Shown here: piece after piece, positions 39,840 to 50,369 of the stretch
Layout: every line of letters begins with the position of its first letter
Position numbering within the stretch: position 1 is the first letter of the stretch
DNA from: Aplectana chamaeleonis
Lineage: Eukaryota > Nematoda > Chromadorea > Rhabditida > Cosmocercidae
Reading direction: 5' to 3'
Length of the DNA: 64,000 nt
NCBI GenBank assembly: GCA_029168955.1
Contig: JAPDOI010001203.1
Coordinates: 1 to 64,000, forward strand
Program-made: the position numbers and the translations under genes
The notes under the pieces: model-generated
Told to the model about the DNA's origin: nothing
Database searches by the model: none
What the model saw: only the letters and a program-made list of their open reading frames with translations

Positions 39840-40700
39840 GTTACACGCTATGTCACGTGTAACTCAACTCGCACCGTGGAACATTTATCCAATATTTAAG
39901 GTCAAATGTGACTTTATGTTAAAAGGACAGGTTGCCGAAAACATGTCTAGAACCCTCAATTTGCATGTAACTCTGTCAGAAGTTCCTTACCTGTGAAGTC
40001 CCGCACCCTTCCCTCACAGCGGGACTCAAATCTCACATGCGAACGTTCACCGACCCCTTCAGCAAACTTTTTTATAGGGAACTGATTATATGATATACAG
40101 TACACGCCATCACACCATAATAACAACTAACCGAATCGCTTAATTAAAAAAAACGACCGAATTTCCGTTCATTCTCACAAGCACACACAGACACACGCAG
40201 AGTTAGGCAAACATATGTGGATAGTAGGATAGTTATTGAATCATTTTCGTGTAAATGCACTCAACCCGAGCTTTCTGAAAAGAGAAGACGGACGTCGAAT
40301 TCGAATTCAGCGCCCCAGATATCCGTAAGAGTTTGGCAAGGAAAAGGGTTCAAAAATCTAAATTCCTATATTTCCGATTTTTTTTCGCTATTTTAGGATT
40401 TTTTCCGGAAATCGGAATTCCGCTCATTCCTGCTGTGAACCTTATACAATACAGAGAAAGGGTAAACATGTGATGTACAGGTAAAATGAAACTGACACTC
40501 CCCGAGGCTTGTCAGCAGGGTAAGGTGGGTAGTGTAGAATATGCCTCTAGGAGAGGCTATTTGCAAATATTTGAGGTCAAAAGCAGGAGGCAATGTATGT
40601 AAGAGACGTCTTATTTTGATCCTACAAATGTTCAAGAGGTAGTGAAAAAACAGTTCATGAATTGTGATAAGAACAGTAGATGAATCAAGATCATTTTTAC

Positions 40701-41082
40701 CTTTGAGGCACAGTCATCCTGAAAATGTCTTTCAGGATCTTCCGCGTATCATAAGAACGGACTAAGCTGATCCCAATAATGTCTCTGAACTTCATACTAG
40801 AGGCCAAAGCTGATGTCGCATTTCCCCGTAGCAAAAATGTTACAGAGGGTGCAACGGTTTTTGGGCATAAGAATTGCAAATGACATAGCAATATTTCAAT
40901 ATTTTGTGCTAAGAATTGTCAGCATTCGCTAGCCAGTTTGCTACCTGGTGGATTTTTGGTCTTGGCGGTTCTCGTCATTAAGCGCCTTTTGCGAAGGTGG
41001 TTCAGGCGTTCTGAGGTGCTGTTGTGTTTGCACATGTTCTTTGTTCCCGGAAGGCGGTCAGCGACTAATCTAATTAATGAAC
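40701..41082 (-). CDS. Candidate two-exon gene fragment, product unknown
   Basis: On the minus strand exon 41082-40945 follows a strong acceptor (CTATTTCCATCAG) and ends at GTAGCA in phase 1. A 135-bp intron ends at GACATCAG, and exon 40809-40701 enters in phase 1 and leaves before GTAAAA in phase 2. The joined 82 codons are open, very basic in the first part (RLNHLRKRRLMTRTAKTK), and I recognise no domain. Agreement of four splice sites and phase is the only support. Confidence 0.35.
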
Positions 41083-41778
41083 CTGATGGAAATAGTTCAA
41101 TGAGACCATGGACATTGGACCCAATAGCCATTTAAAGACGTTCTCTAGACTAGATGGATAATATTGCTTGTCTCTATCTCGTATATATAGGCTTTATTTG
41201 ACTTCAATCCACTGCATTTAGTTCCTGCTCTTATCTTCTACATTTACCACATCTGCCGCCTTCACCAAGAATTGTTTCGTACCATAAAGCCGCCCTCCCT
41301 CCTTATGAGCTGGTCAAAGTAATGCATATCGGGTTTACCATCATAGCTGTACAATTTCGATAAAAACGTCGAGCGAACGAAATTTGGAAATTTTTGACCG
41401 ACACATTTTCGAACGAACGACAATTGAAAAAAATATTCGTTAAGCAAAATTGAAGAAACGGAAAATGAAAAAAATTTATTCGAAAAGATTTCGAACGAAC
41501 GAATTTCGAAAATCTTTCAAAATTTCGGAGGTCAGAACGAACGAATTTAGAAACTGTTCGAAATTTTGATTATTTTTTCGAAATTCGTTCAAGTTTTCGC
41601 ATTTTTCTTAATTCGTTCAAAGTTTAAGATTTCGCTGGACTTCTTTGAAATTTCGGATCTTTTTTTTTGAAAGCGGTCTCAACGCTTCAATTACAGCTCA
41701 GACAATGGGGTGGACCGACGGCGGACAAGTTGCGTACCGACAGCGGGATGGGCGACGTTTGGAACGCAATTCGCTCGC

Positions 41779-42160
41779 GGTCGGCACGTAAATTAGCGCG
41801 GTCGATACGCACTGCCACGCAGTCAGTACGAAATGCCACGCGGTCGGTACGTTTTGTCGCGCGGCCGGTACGCACTGCCACGCTATCAGTACGCATTGCC
41901 ACGCGGTCGGTAGGCACTTCCACGCGGTCGGTACGCACTGTCACGTGGTCGGTACGCATTGTCGCAAGGTCGGTACGCTCCGCCACGCGATCAGTACACA
42001 CTGCCATGCAGTCGGTAGGCTTCGCCACGCGGTCGGTACGCACTGTCACGTGGTCGGTACGCACTTTCACGTGGTTGGTACGTCTTGCCACGCCGTCAGT
42101 ACGCATTTTCACGGGGTCGGTACGCATCGCCACGCGGTTGGTACAAATTTCATGCTGTTA
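41779..42160. repeat. 21-bp tandem array
   Basis: About 18 units of CGGTCGGTACGCACTGCCA type with point variation. The 7-codon period gives long ORFs on both strands (SVRTATR repeats), not a likely protein. Preceded at 41350-41640 by AT-rich DNA with many TTCGAACGAACGAA motifs. Confidence 0.8.
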
Positions 42161-43325
42161 GTAAGATTTTTTTTTGAAGACTTGACCGCTATTACTACGT
42201 ATCTGGTCCCAAAAAAAAATTGAAAATAAGCAACAGTTGGGAGTGGGATGGTGCTCGGGGTAACGCACAAACAACTTGAAACAGCCCAACCTGGCTGGCC
42301 TTCCAACTGCAAATGACGAGCTTTTCTTAATCAACAACATCTAAAGTCTGGTTCGCTCAGATGAGTCCGCGCGGAGCAAGCAGAGGAGCGGTTGGTCATG
42401 ACAAAATAAGGATATCTTGGCATGATAAACCTGATACGCCCTACTTCGACCGGCTCAAAATTAGGGAGCTAGGCTTCTGTCAGGGTTGGAGGAATAAATC
42501 GCCGTAACCTGCCGTGGCCAACCCAGTGGAAACGTATGAAGACCATGGACGATGGAGGTTGCAAAAAAAAGACCCGGTGCGGCCAGCTGGGGCTGGCGCG
42601 GTCAATATGTATGAATTGTGTGGAACGATGTTATGGATATCATTCATTTCTTATATTTTATCATAGGGACATCGGTCGGGTCAGCTGCCCCGGGTGTTTT
42701 TCACCCCACCTCATTCATGTCCTCCACGATTGTCGACCGGCTGGCGACGCCTATTGGCCAGTTATGACCGAGGCCTTACCAAACCTACCGCGTCTTGCTC
42801 AAAATCGCCCCATCCGCGATCTAGCTGGAGAGGTTTGGTTCTGTTAATTTGATGTTTATGAAAGATGACTATATTTAGCGATGGGAGGCCAGCCGCGTTC
42901 AATCGTTTTCCTTGCTTACACGTTTTTTCTCGTGAATTTCACTTATTTTTACTCCATTGGTGACCAGATATACACCTTTACGATGAAATCTCAGGTAACT
43001 TTTTTTATCACGAATGCTTCTTTTAAACATTAATGCTCGTCATTCTGATGGGAGCAATGCATACCTGCTGCGTGCGCGTGCCTACCAACCGCTGTCACTT
43101 TTAAACGAGAGTTTCGTATTAAGAGACCTTTCACTACAGTTCCTCTCGCATTTTAAAATCTTCCATTTCTGATCTTGCATTTCCTTCCTTTGCCTTCTTC
43201 CTTATCCTTCTATAAGAAACTCAAGGTGTTCGTGTTGTGAGATTAGTATCCGTGTGTTTTATTTAATGAATCCTTGTGGGATCGAATGTCCTCGTTGATA
43301 GTGTCAGCTGTTAAAATTGATTGTA
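42161..43325. other. No gene recognised
   Basis: A 103-codon ORF at 42536-42847 has no splice support. A 38-bp motif around 42371 (AGCAAGCAGAGGAGCGGT) recurs inverted near 46856. Confidence 0.4.
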
Positions 43326-43608
43326 AAGTGTGCCCGAATGAGAATGGTGGCCCACGCGGCCGGCGTGCTTGGCGGCCGTCGCATGTGCCGTCCTCGGACG
43401 AGTTTTGGATTTCAACGACGGCCGTCCCCTCTCCCAACGTCTGCCTAGCTGAGTGATCGGCGCAGTCCTTGCTGCCAGCCGGTGCCGGCCCCGTTCGTAG
43501 TCGACGGCGGTGGGGACTTTCGCAAGCTCGTCCGAGAGCGGCGAACGCGCCGGCTGCCTGCCAAGCACGCTGGCCGCGTGCTCCGCCATTCTCATTCGGA
43601 CGCACCTT
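43326..43608. mobile_element. GC-rich foldback MITE K
   Basis: Arms of about 80 bp (CCGAATGAGAATGG, then CACGCGGCC, CGTGCTTGGC, TCGGACGAG) are mirrored. TA flanks both ends. It is markedly more GC-rich than its surroundings, which creates ORFs on both strands. Confidence 0.65.
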
Positions 43609-43610
43609 TA

Positions 43611-43806
43611 CTGTCGTTATCGTGCTGAAATTCTGCTCTGCGATTGCGGCCGGTCGCTGTTTTCAGCGCGCAGCACAATTATAATCGTGCTGGGAGAAGG
43701 GGGTAATGTCGGGACCCGTTAGTCTAGCACAATTATCGTCGTGCTGCGTGCTGCAAGCGCGTCTGTCCGCAACTGCGGGCTGGGAATTCCACCCCGATAA
43801 CGACAG
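43611..43806. mobile_element. TA-flanked hairpin MITE, family J copy 3
   Basis: CTGTCGTTATCG and CGATAACGACAG are the ends, with TA at both flanks. The left TA (43609-43610) is also the right TA of element K. Confidence 0.65.
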
Positions 43807-44145
43807 TACGAAGTGCTCCAATGTCTATTTTTTGCAAGCACAAGCGAATATTCATATTTTCACAGAGGATGAACTCGGTCTTTTTGCAACGAAAATTTTC
43901 ATTCGAGTCTACGTGAACAGCCATTTTTGTCGATGAGTTCTGAAAAATTCGAAAACATCAAATTTTGGATATTAACACTGAATCATTCGTAAGCATGATT
44001 ACACCAAGAAAAACAAGATGATGAAGAACAGTATAAGTAAGTAAGGAAAGACGATCGAGATCAAAGAGAAAGACGGCAAAAAGAGAAAGAAGAAGAAAAT
44101 CCCACTCGCCAAACTCTCCTCGGCGCGCGGTTGACTTTCTTCCAC

Positions 44146-44183
44146 GTGGGAAAAATAAATAAGTGAAAAGATAAATAAATGGG

Positions 44184-44234
<51 letters not shown>

Positions 44235-44455
44235 AGAAGTAAAGAAATAAATAAACAAATAAATAAAAAATGAATGAATAGATAAATGAATGAATTAGTA
44301 AATAAATTAATTAAAAAAGTAGTTAAATAAATAAGTAAATAAATGCATAATTAAATAAATAAGTTAATTAATTAATTAATTAATTAAAAGTAATCGAATA
44401 AATAAGTAAGCACGTGTATAAACAAAAAGTAAATAAATAAATAAGTAGTTGAAGC
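44146..44455. repeat. AAAT/AAATA microsatellite
   Basis: About 300 bp of AATA-type units with interruptions (GTAA, TTAA, GAAT). The reverse strand ORF rich in FIYL is an artefact. Confidence 0.85.
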
Positions 44456-44563
44456 GAAGAAAAGTATCACGTTAACGAAAAGATAAAAACGAGTAGTGAG
44501 AAGAAGTTGTTGGAATTGTAGAGAGTGAGAAGAAAGTGAGGAAGATAGAGAAAGAGAGCAGTA

Positions 44564-44830
44564 TTAGATATTGGGGCCTATGAAGAAAAACCCCGGCGAT
44601 TTGAATGAAATCGCCAATTTTAGTTGACTGTCTGGGGCACGCCAGTGGAGACGGGAGAGAAAGTTGATGGGGTGGCCACTGGCGTGTTCGATAGCAAGGT
44701 GATCAAGGAGGTCATAGAGGTTTTGGGTGACAAAGAGCTCGTTAGGGATATCGATTCTGGCCAGTGAAGATCCAAGCATTTCATTGAATCGTGCGTGATC
44801 GTGATCAAGGTAGCCTTCCCCGTGTTATCA
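44564..44830 (-). other. Unassigned coding-like ORF
   Basis: One minus-strand frame reads smoothly (RIDIPNELFVTQNLYDLLDH, HASGHPINFLSRLHWRAPDS) but has no clear splice sites or recognisable family. It may be a fragment of a transposon protein or chance. Confidence 0.2.
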
Positions 44831-45470
44831 ACTTTGCTAGGATGATCAGGATATCAATGACAAGTTGCCTAGATATACATGCGCAACAGTAAATTGAGAG
44901 TTTGTCCACTGCTCAGCTAAAAAGAACTTGATGCTCGAGGAACCTCAATGGCATTCAAATCTTCACACATGAACCGAAATAGCCTCGAGTCCTGCCTGCG
45001 TATTTTACATTGGGCGCGCCGGGTTGGTAAGGTTTCTTCGCTTCACATCAGCAGGGTGTATATAGCACCAACTCTGTGTAATTTCGCCACTGTTCCGCCA
45101 AACCGTGACCTCGATTTACAGATATACTGTGTTTCCTCTACTAAAAGTACAACTATCAGAAGAAGATTTAAAATAGAGGCTTCAAAATGAAGTACACCCC
45201 TAATACAAGTACACCTCCTTTTTGGTGATCTTCCGGTATCGAGTTCTTGGCAATCCCGAATGTGGCATTAGAGAGAGTCCAGATTGCGCGAGATGTCTTT
45301 GAATATTTGGGTGGTTTGAATATTCACAAGAAAATTATCGAGGCCGAAGATTGCTCGTAATGGGACAACTTCCGATGCCACTTCAGCGAAATAATCAAAT
45401 AAGGTTCAGGGTTTAAAATAGATGCTACGGTTAGGCCCGGATCATACTACCGTCGCAGCGATGTGTGAGA

Positions 45471-45597
45471 AAGGCCGGGATCATACTTCCAGCGACGGGC
45501 GACGCGACGCAATGCGTAACATCAATATCGACCGAAAATCGATATACTCCATTTGCACTGTCGCCGTCGCTGGTCGCAGCAAGTATGATCCCGGCCA
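45471..45597. mobile_element. Short hairpin MITE N
   Basis: GGCCGGGATCATACTT and AAGTATGATCCCGGCC are perfect inverted ends; the arms continue with AGCGACGG blocks. A partial extra left end lies at 45433-45465. Confidence 0.6.
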
Positions 45598-45959
45598 AAG
45601 AGCAGTTTCGATCAATCGCGGCGATACTGCGCTTCTGAGGGAACCGATTGCTTGACGACAAAACAGCTTATCCTAGAGTGAAATGGAACGGCAAACGGCA
45701 ATGGAAGTAGGATCTGGTGAGGGTTGTGGACTCTTCCTAACATACTGTAGTCTGATTGTGTTATCACTCATTTTTAAGAAATAACTGAGATTGGTCGGTG
45801 GGTTTTGTTTCCACTCTCACATTTTCATTGCTTCCACAGATGTGATCGTATCGATGAAAACACAGACTCACCGATCTATCACAGCTGTTTCGGAAATATG
45901 AGTGATACCACTAACAAACTACTGTATGTTAGGACGAGTCCAGGTTCTTTACATTGCTG

Positions 45960-46510
45960 TAGATCGCACGGACTGACAAACTGACCTCGCCCACCAGTTT
46001 GACTGTGTACTGAACGCGGGGTTTGCGAACTGAATGCGAACACTTGCGTACCGACCGCGCAGACTGACAAACTGATCTTCCTCACCAGTTTGCCTGCGTA
46101 CTGAACGCGGGCGATTGGGTACTGAACGCGAACGATTGCGTACCGACGGTGCAAACCGACACAGCGACCTCACCGACCAGTTTTCTATCGTGCTGAACGC
46201 GGGCGGTTGCGTACCGAACGTGAGCACATACGTACTGACCACGTGTGGTCACGTACCGACCGCAGCGAAAAGTCATATTTCGTACTGACCGCGCGCAAAG
46301 ATGAATGCTCGCGGTCAGTACGCCTCCATGGAACTTCGCCAGCGGTTAGTACGGAGCTCAGGCGTATCGACCGCGTGCTCTATTTCGCTTGCGCGGTCAG
46401 TACGCGAATGAGCGCGTTCGGCACGAAATGCATTTTTTGCCCGCGGTCAGTACGATAGTGGCACGCGGTCGGTAGGAAACGTGAGTTTTCGCCCGCGGTC
46501 GGTCCACTCC
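45960..46510. repeat. Complex array related to the 21-bp array, with orientation switch
   Basis: Three higher-order units of about 92 bp (45967-46240), each with CACCAGTTT and TACTGAACGCG blocks, contain GCGTACCGACCG, the inverse of the 41.8-kb unit. From about 46310 the same motif reads the other way (GCGGTCAGTACG). Confidence 0.6.
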
Positions 46511-46935
46511 ATTGTCTGAGAGTGCTCAGCCAGAGAACGAATATTTCACACGTGTACGATTTTTTTCACGTTGCGAGCATATACTGCTCTCTTTCTTATT
46601 TCAAGCAGTTCGGAGTGATGCTTATCGAACTGTAATGTTGAAGCCCTCTAATTAGTGTCATATTCTGCTATGCCGATCGCTCCGCAGCTTGGTCTCCCGG
46701 ACACATTAGAGCAAGAAAGTCTTTATATGTATTACCCAGTCTAAAGCACAATTTATTCGAGCCGACGAGTTCTTTGGTCTCGCCCTAGAAAACTCGCCCA
46801 ACTATACTTAATATATCGAAATCTCCTTAGAACTGTAACACCATGGCCGACCGCTCCTCTGCTTGCTGGGCCAGGACTCACATGAGCGGCTGAGCCTCTA
46901 TGTCTATCAGCAATATTCAGTAATATACCGTTGGC

Positions 46936-47012
46936 ATGGATGGTAAGGAGACTTCGCGCCCACTGTTGAAGGGTGGTGCAAACTCAATGCCATGTGCTAT
47001 AACATAGGTGCA
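46936..47012. repeat. Half copy of MITE P
   Basis: The reverse complement of about 77 bp here follows the right half of the palindrome at 52224-52364 (shared CACCTATGTTATAGCA). The other arm is missing or unrecognisable. Confidence 0.45.
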
Positions 47013-47924
47013 CAGAGTCCTGATTACACTGGTTCATGGAAAGGCCACTACACCATGCGATAAAATCTTTCAGCGTCTCAAATTACGAGCAACGTGGTTC
47101 CACATTTATACAACGGTAAACAATTAAGTTGAGATAGCGATCTCGTCTAATCTTCCACGTGATGAAAACAATGAGGAAGGTTCTGAGTGAACTGTCGTCT
47201 GCTTTCCAGCTGATCGAACTTCGAAGCCGTCAAAATACACCACATATTCAGTCTTCAGGCTAATTTATTTGCCCTATGCTGCTCAATTTTTGAACATTCG
47301 CAGCACTGCAGGTAAACTACGTTTAGTACCATAGCACATGGGCGGCACTATAAGAGCTTAAAAGCCGTTGTTAAACAAGAATGACTTATTGCTGCACTTT
47401 TCTGAGGATAAAAAGCAATTTGTTCAAGATATTTCACAAGCGATTCCCAATTTACCCAGAAATGGCTAATTCTGTTAAAAAACGGTTGTGTTTCAGGTGA
47501 AAATGGTGAAAATGAAAAGACTTCGGGAGAGGAACCATTTTTAAAAACACACTGCAAAGTGAAACTGCAAAGTGAAATTCTGAAATTTTTCGCGTACGGT
47601 ACTTGGCGATCGCGACGGCACCGAACGGAGATATGGCCAGGAACGGGGCAGTGCCGAATACCGCGCTGAAGCCCAAAGCACTGCACTACCCCACGCAAGA
47701 TGTGCAGAGTCTTTGTTTTTGCACCGTTTTGGTGCGCTGGCAGAATTTGAATTAAGTCATTTTTTATACAGGACTACTTTCTATATGCGGGAATCTAGGA
47801 TCTTCAGCAGGCAAACCAGTTTCGTTAACGTATGCAGGTTTATTCACTGTGTCATTGGAGCAGATAAATATTATATCATATGAACACTTGATCAATTAAC
47901 ATTAATGCGTTCGCACTACATATA
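47013..47924. other. No gene recognised
   Basis: A 116-codon minus ORF at 47348-47698 overlaps another frame of equal plausibility; neither has splice signals or a known motif. Confidence 0.35.
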
Positions 47925-49530
47925 CAGTGCGTTTCATTGTTTATGAACAACCTACTTTTCAACTATATTATTCTCCACCTTGAAGCTGGGCATTTTTCAC
48001 TAGCATGAGCGTATTCAGGGTGTCGAAAAACCTATATATACATGTCATCAGAATATTGCCCCTTTGAGAACTTTTTTTATAACAATTTATTACAAATTTG
48101 TCAATTTGTGACCGCTTCGTTATTTATGAACATTCAGGTTTCAAAACAATTTATTCTTCAAGCATAATAACTACGCACTAATTAGTAGTCCACATGAGCT
48201 CCATGTTTCATGGCTACTTCAAAAAGCATGCTCTTCGCTAGGTTACGCAGTACCACGGCGTCGATTTCACTCCATGCTTCGTGAATCGAAGTTCTGAGCT
48301 TATCAATCGAGTGAAATTGCTTGTAGTTGGCGTACACTTTGCGCAAGATGATCCTTTACAGGTTCTTCATGGGGTTCAAGTCAGGGCTACATGCTGGCCA
48401 GTCCATAACTTTGATTCTTTGCTCACGAAGCCAAGAGGAAGTCGCTCTTCTACAGTGAACGCTTGCGTTCTCTTGTTTAAATGTAAAGTTTCTCCGTCTG
48501 CGACCTCCCAAAAACGGCAGAAGGTGATGCTCCAACATTCCCTTACACTCATCTGAGTCCATGCGACAGGTTACGAAGGCAAGGTCGAGCGTGTTCTCGC
48601 AACTAAATCCCCTCTACACCATCAAAGAGCCACCGCCGAAGTTCCGCCTACCGAAGTACCTGGGTTCCTTCCTTAGGTCACACCAGTAGGACCTCACACC
48701 ATCAAGGCCATCCAAGTTGAACTTCTTTTCGTCTGAGGAGACCAGCTGAAGGCCAGAAATAAACTTATCGTTAACATTAACTGAGCTGACCTTTACTCTA
48801 TCTACGGCCTCACGGTATCCCAATCGGTCGCCATGTTCTCTCGCGCGAATCGAACACAAGCGGTCTTGTGGGAACTGTTGAGGTGTGAGGCCTTCTGCAT
48901 TCTCTCTCTCACAATGTTTCCGTTGTGTTTAATAGCCCTCCAGACGGTAGACTTCGATACAGGCAATCGCAATTCTGCACGGACTTGATTTACACTAGCC
49001 GTGTTGTTGGATAATCGCTTGCAAATCTGGCGTTCGTCCCTTCAGGAGAGCTTCCGCATACGTCCCCAAGATGAATTGTGTTCGTAGGCATATTTATCTT
49101 CCAAATAAGTGTAAACGACGCCAATGCTTCTTCCAATTTGGGCGGCGGTATGACGTGGCCCCAAGCCGGCATCTTTGAAGGCTCTGATCTGAGATTTCTC
49201 CACAGTAGACAGTCGACGGCCACGCGCCATATGGAGACAAGAAATGCCTCGTCAATCTCGACCCACCTATATAGGTTGGTCGAAACGAGGAAGATTTGTT
49301 TTAAACATAGTTAGTAGGAAGTGTTCATGAACAATGAAACGATCGAAAATTGACGAATTTGTTATAAATTGCTATAAAAAAAAGTTCGCAAAGAGGTAAT
49401 ATTCTGATGACATGTATATATAGCTTTTTCGACACTCCGTATACGCTCATGCTAGTGAAAAATGTCCAGCTTCAATCTGGAGAATGATATAGTTGGAATT
49501 TAGGTTGTTCATAAACAATGGAACGCACTG
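47925..49530 (-). mobile_element. Tc1/mariner-type transposon with 210-bp IR/DR termini
   Basis: CAGTGCGTTTCATTGTTTAT at the left and its near-exact inverse at the right, with TA at both flanks. Terminal inverted repeats run about 210 bp, and within each an inner copy of the terminal motif (TTTATGAAC / TTCATGAAC) lies about 185 bp in, the two-site IR/DR arrangement. The transposase gene is on the minus strand and broken. Confidence 0.85.
48186..49230 (-). pseudogene. Tc1-like transposase, broken
   Basis: It starts at ATG 49230 with MARGRRLSTVEKSQIRAF, a paired-like DNA-binding domain, then changes frame. The middle contains DEKKFNLDGLDGVRSYW and the FGGGSLMV block (48614-48859). The last third has QENASVH (first residue normally Asp) and [14 protein letters not shown], where the final catalytic Glu is Lys, then a stop. 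The C-terminal end resumes after the stop to about 48186. At least two catalytic residues are lost. Confidence 0.8.
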
Positions 49531-49882
49531 TATACTTCCGCGCTGCGGATCCAGACTATACCTTTTCCTTTTAATCGAGTTGTCTTATTATCTAGGAACT
49601 CATAGTTAGAACTCAAGGGGCTCATCAAATGGAAGCACTTTTCCAGGGCCAAACACATGACTCGGGGTTCACTATTTTTTCTTCAGTCAATGCGAGAGTA
49701 TCCCAATTCCTTCCTCGTCTTCTCGTTTATGTTTTGTGACTGACGGATGAATTATTATTTTAACATTTAATATTATTATTAATTTCAGACGGGGACGCTC
49801 TTCATAGTTCTTGAAAGGCAGCTCTGCCTTACAAATTGCGAAGCACGATACCATCTCAAGACTAGCCAATTTGGTTCACCGT

Positions 49883-50016
49883 ATGCGTTGCAGTTTGTTT
49901 TCGCGTTCATCATGCTTGCGGGGAGACCAGGAAAAGTATGCGCCGTTTAAAACTCTTGTTCAGCCCCCAATAAATTGTTTCAAACATCCTTGGTTTTGGG
50001 TTGTGATTGATTCGAG
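49883..50016 (+). CDS. Candidate first exon, product unknown
   Basis: ATG 49883 opens 44 codons ending in phase 2 at a strong GTGAGT donor. The end (NCFKHPWFWVVIDS) looks protein-like. No partner exon was confirmed before element O. Confidence 0.25.
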
Positions 50017-50369
50017 GTGAGTGCCCGAGTGATAACGACTAAATCACGTCTAATCTCCTAAGAAAGTTTCCTACCAATGTTTGAGAACAGTTCTAACCAA
50101 CTCTACCAGTTTCTCATCCACAAATCTGTTCCTAACTGAGGAGCCTCTGCAAAATTGTCTGATAGAGGCGGAGCGATCTTCATTAAGTCCTATTTCCTCT
50201 ACATCTATCCTTCCTCTTCTTTTTTTTCGAATCATTTTTGTAGGAATAATGGTTTAATCGTTTATTCGATCTTTCATTCGTATTACGCGGCGGCAGCAGT
50301 TATGCCCAATTCCAAAAAAGGAATATACATTGTTGAAAATCCTAAATGTATTCCGCTCTCCATGGGCGG

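Noticed and set aside
41286..41346. Minus-strand exon reading YDGKPDMHYFDQLIRREGG
   Set aside because: The acceptor is fair, but no donor matches the phase of the neighbouring candidate exon at 41082.
41779..42160. CRISPR array
   Set aside because: Units are contiguous with no spacers, and the context is eukaryotic.
41667..42161. 164-codon ORF with SVRTATR repeats as a protein gene
   Set aside because: The frame is produced by a 21-bp array, is open on both strands, and has no splice or start context.
43243..43684. Overlapping GC-rich ORFs up to 120 codons
   Set aside because: They come from the foldback MITE K; arms give mirror-image peptides.
44061..44258. Hydrophobic ORF rich in FIYL as a membrane protein
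   Set aside because: It is the translated AAAT microsatellite.
42350..46900. A single 4.5-kb transposon bounded by the inverted AGCAAGCAG motif
   Set aside because: One array lies outside and the other inside the proposed ends, and no target duplication was seen.
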